Part shown: piece after piece, positions 14,268-14,603 of the stretch
Position numbering within the stretch: position 1 is the stretch's first letter
Layout: every line of letters begins with the position of its first letter
Assembly: GCA_937996755.1 (NCBI GenBank)
Contig: CALKUS010000067.1
Span: forward strand, 1 to 14,603
Direction of reading: 5' to 3'
Length of the DNA: 14,603 nucleotides
From: an uncultured Pseudomonadota bacterium
GTDB lineage: Bacteria; Pseudomonadota; Gammaproteobacteria; Xanthomonadales; Ahniellaceae
Translations under genes and position numbers: made by a program
The notes under the pieces: model-generated
What the model saw: the letters and a program-made list of their open reading frames with translations, nothing else
The model's database searches: none
What the model was told of the DNA's origin: nothing

Positions 14268-14603
14268 ATGAGCACGAGAGAGCAGCAGATCGCCGAACTG
14301 GAGAAGGACTGGGCCGAGAACCCCCGCTGGAAGGGCATCAAGCGCGGCTACAGCGCCGACGATGTCGTGCGCCTGCGCGGTACTTTCCCGATCGAATACA
14401 CCGTCGCCAAGCGCGGCGCCGAAAAACTCTGGTCGCTGGTCAATGGCACCGCCAAAAAGGGTTACGTCAATGCCTTCGGCGCCATCAGCGCAGGCCAGGC
14501 GATGCAGCAGGCCAAGGCTGGCCTCGAAGCCGTGTACCTCTCCGGTTGGCAGGTCGCCGCCGACGGCAACACCTCCGAAACCATGTACCCGGACCAGTCG
14601 CTG
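14268..14603 (+). CDS. aceA: Isocitrate lyase, N-terminal part (runs off the right edge)
   Basis: Splits isocitrate into glyoxylate and succinate, the first step of the glyoxylate shunt used for growth on acetate and fatty acids. The 112 visible codons start MSTREQQIAELEKDWAENPR and contain WKGIKRGYSADDVVRLRG (21-38), AKRGAEKLWSLVN (47-59) and YLSGWQVAADGNTSETMYPD (90-109). The last is the characteristic early-barrel segment of isocitrate lyase. The catalytic KKCGH loop lies beyond the edge. The start at 14268 has the ribosome site GGAGAG at 14255-14260, seven bases upstream. It faces away from recO-parC and has its own promoter with two inverted repeats. Within the isocitrate lyase/PEP mutase superfamily, methylisocitrate lyase is excluded by the N-terminal sequence. 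Confidence 0.95.
   Translation, partial: MSTREQQIAELEKDWAENPRWKGIKRGYSADDVVRLRGTFPIEYTVAKRGAEKLWSLVNGTAKKGYVNAFGAISAGQAMQQAKAGLEAVYLSGWQVAADGNTSETMYPDQSL

Overview
The window looks like high-GC proteobacterial DNA, but it appears to be a mosaic. Positions 1 to about 10.2 kb have gene order and codon use typical of gamma- or beta-proteobacteria. This part reads (minus strand) rluD-pgeF-clpB, divergent bamD (plus strand), then a minus-strand group of nadE, an FAD monooxygenase and an S9 prolyl oligopeptidase. Upstream of nadE, sharing an ATGA stop/start overlap, is a large polytopic membrane protein of unknown function.

From about 10.2 to 13.6 kb the content changes to an alphaproteobacterial-type order on the minus strand: recO, parC, and the N-terminal half of uppP. 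Both edges of this block are odd. At about 10,215-10,262 the uppP reading frame breaks off after its fourth conserved helix and continues in frame into the polytopic membrane protein. At about 13,610-13,630 the recO frame continues upstream, in frame, into a WD40 beta-propeller fragment that has no convincing start of its own. Both edges could be true gene fusions or mis-joins made during assembly. The loss of the second half of the essential uppP gene, together with the change of taxonomic signal at the same place, favours a mis-join.

The right end (about 14.0-14.6 kb) carries an AT-rich control region with two perfect inverted repeats and a good sigma70-type promoter. It drives the 5' end of aceA (isocitrate lyase), which runs off the window.

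Functionally this is mostly core housekeeping: protein disaggregation (ClpB), 23S rRNA pseudouridylation (RluD), outer-membrane assembly (BamD), NAD synthesis (NadE), chromosome decatenation (ParC), recombination repair (RecO) and the glyoxylate shunt (AceA). The accessory genes are the S9 peptidase, the FAD monooxygenase and the unknown membrane protein. I see no tRNA, rRNA, CRISPR array, transposase or phage gene. I do not see a clear new multi-gene system. The items most worth a second look are the two fused reading frames, the unknown membrane protein and the aceA control region.
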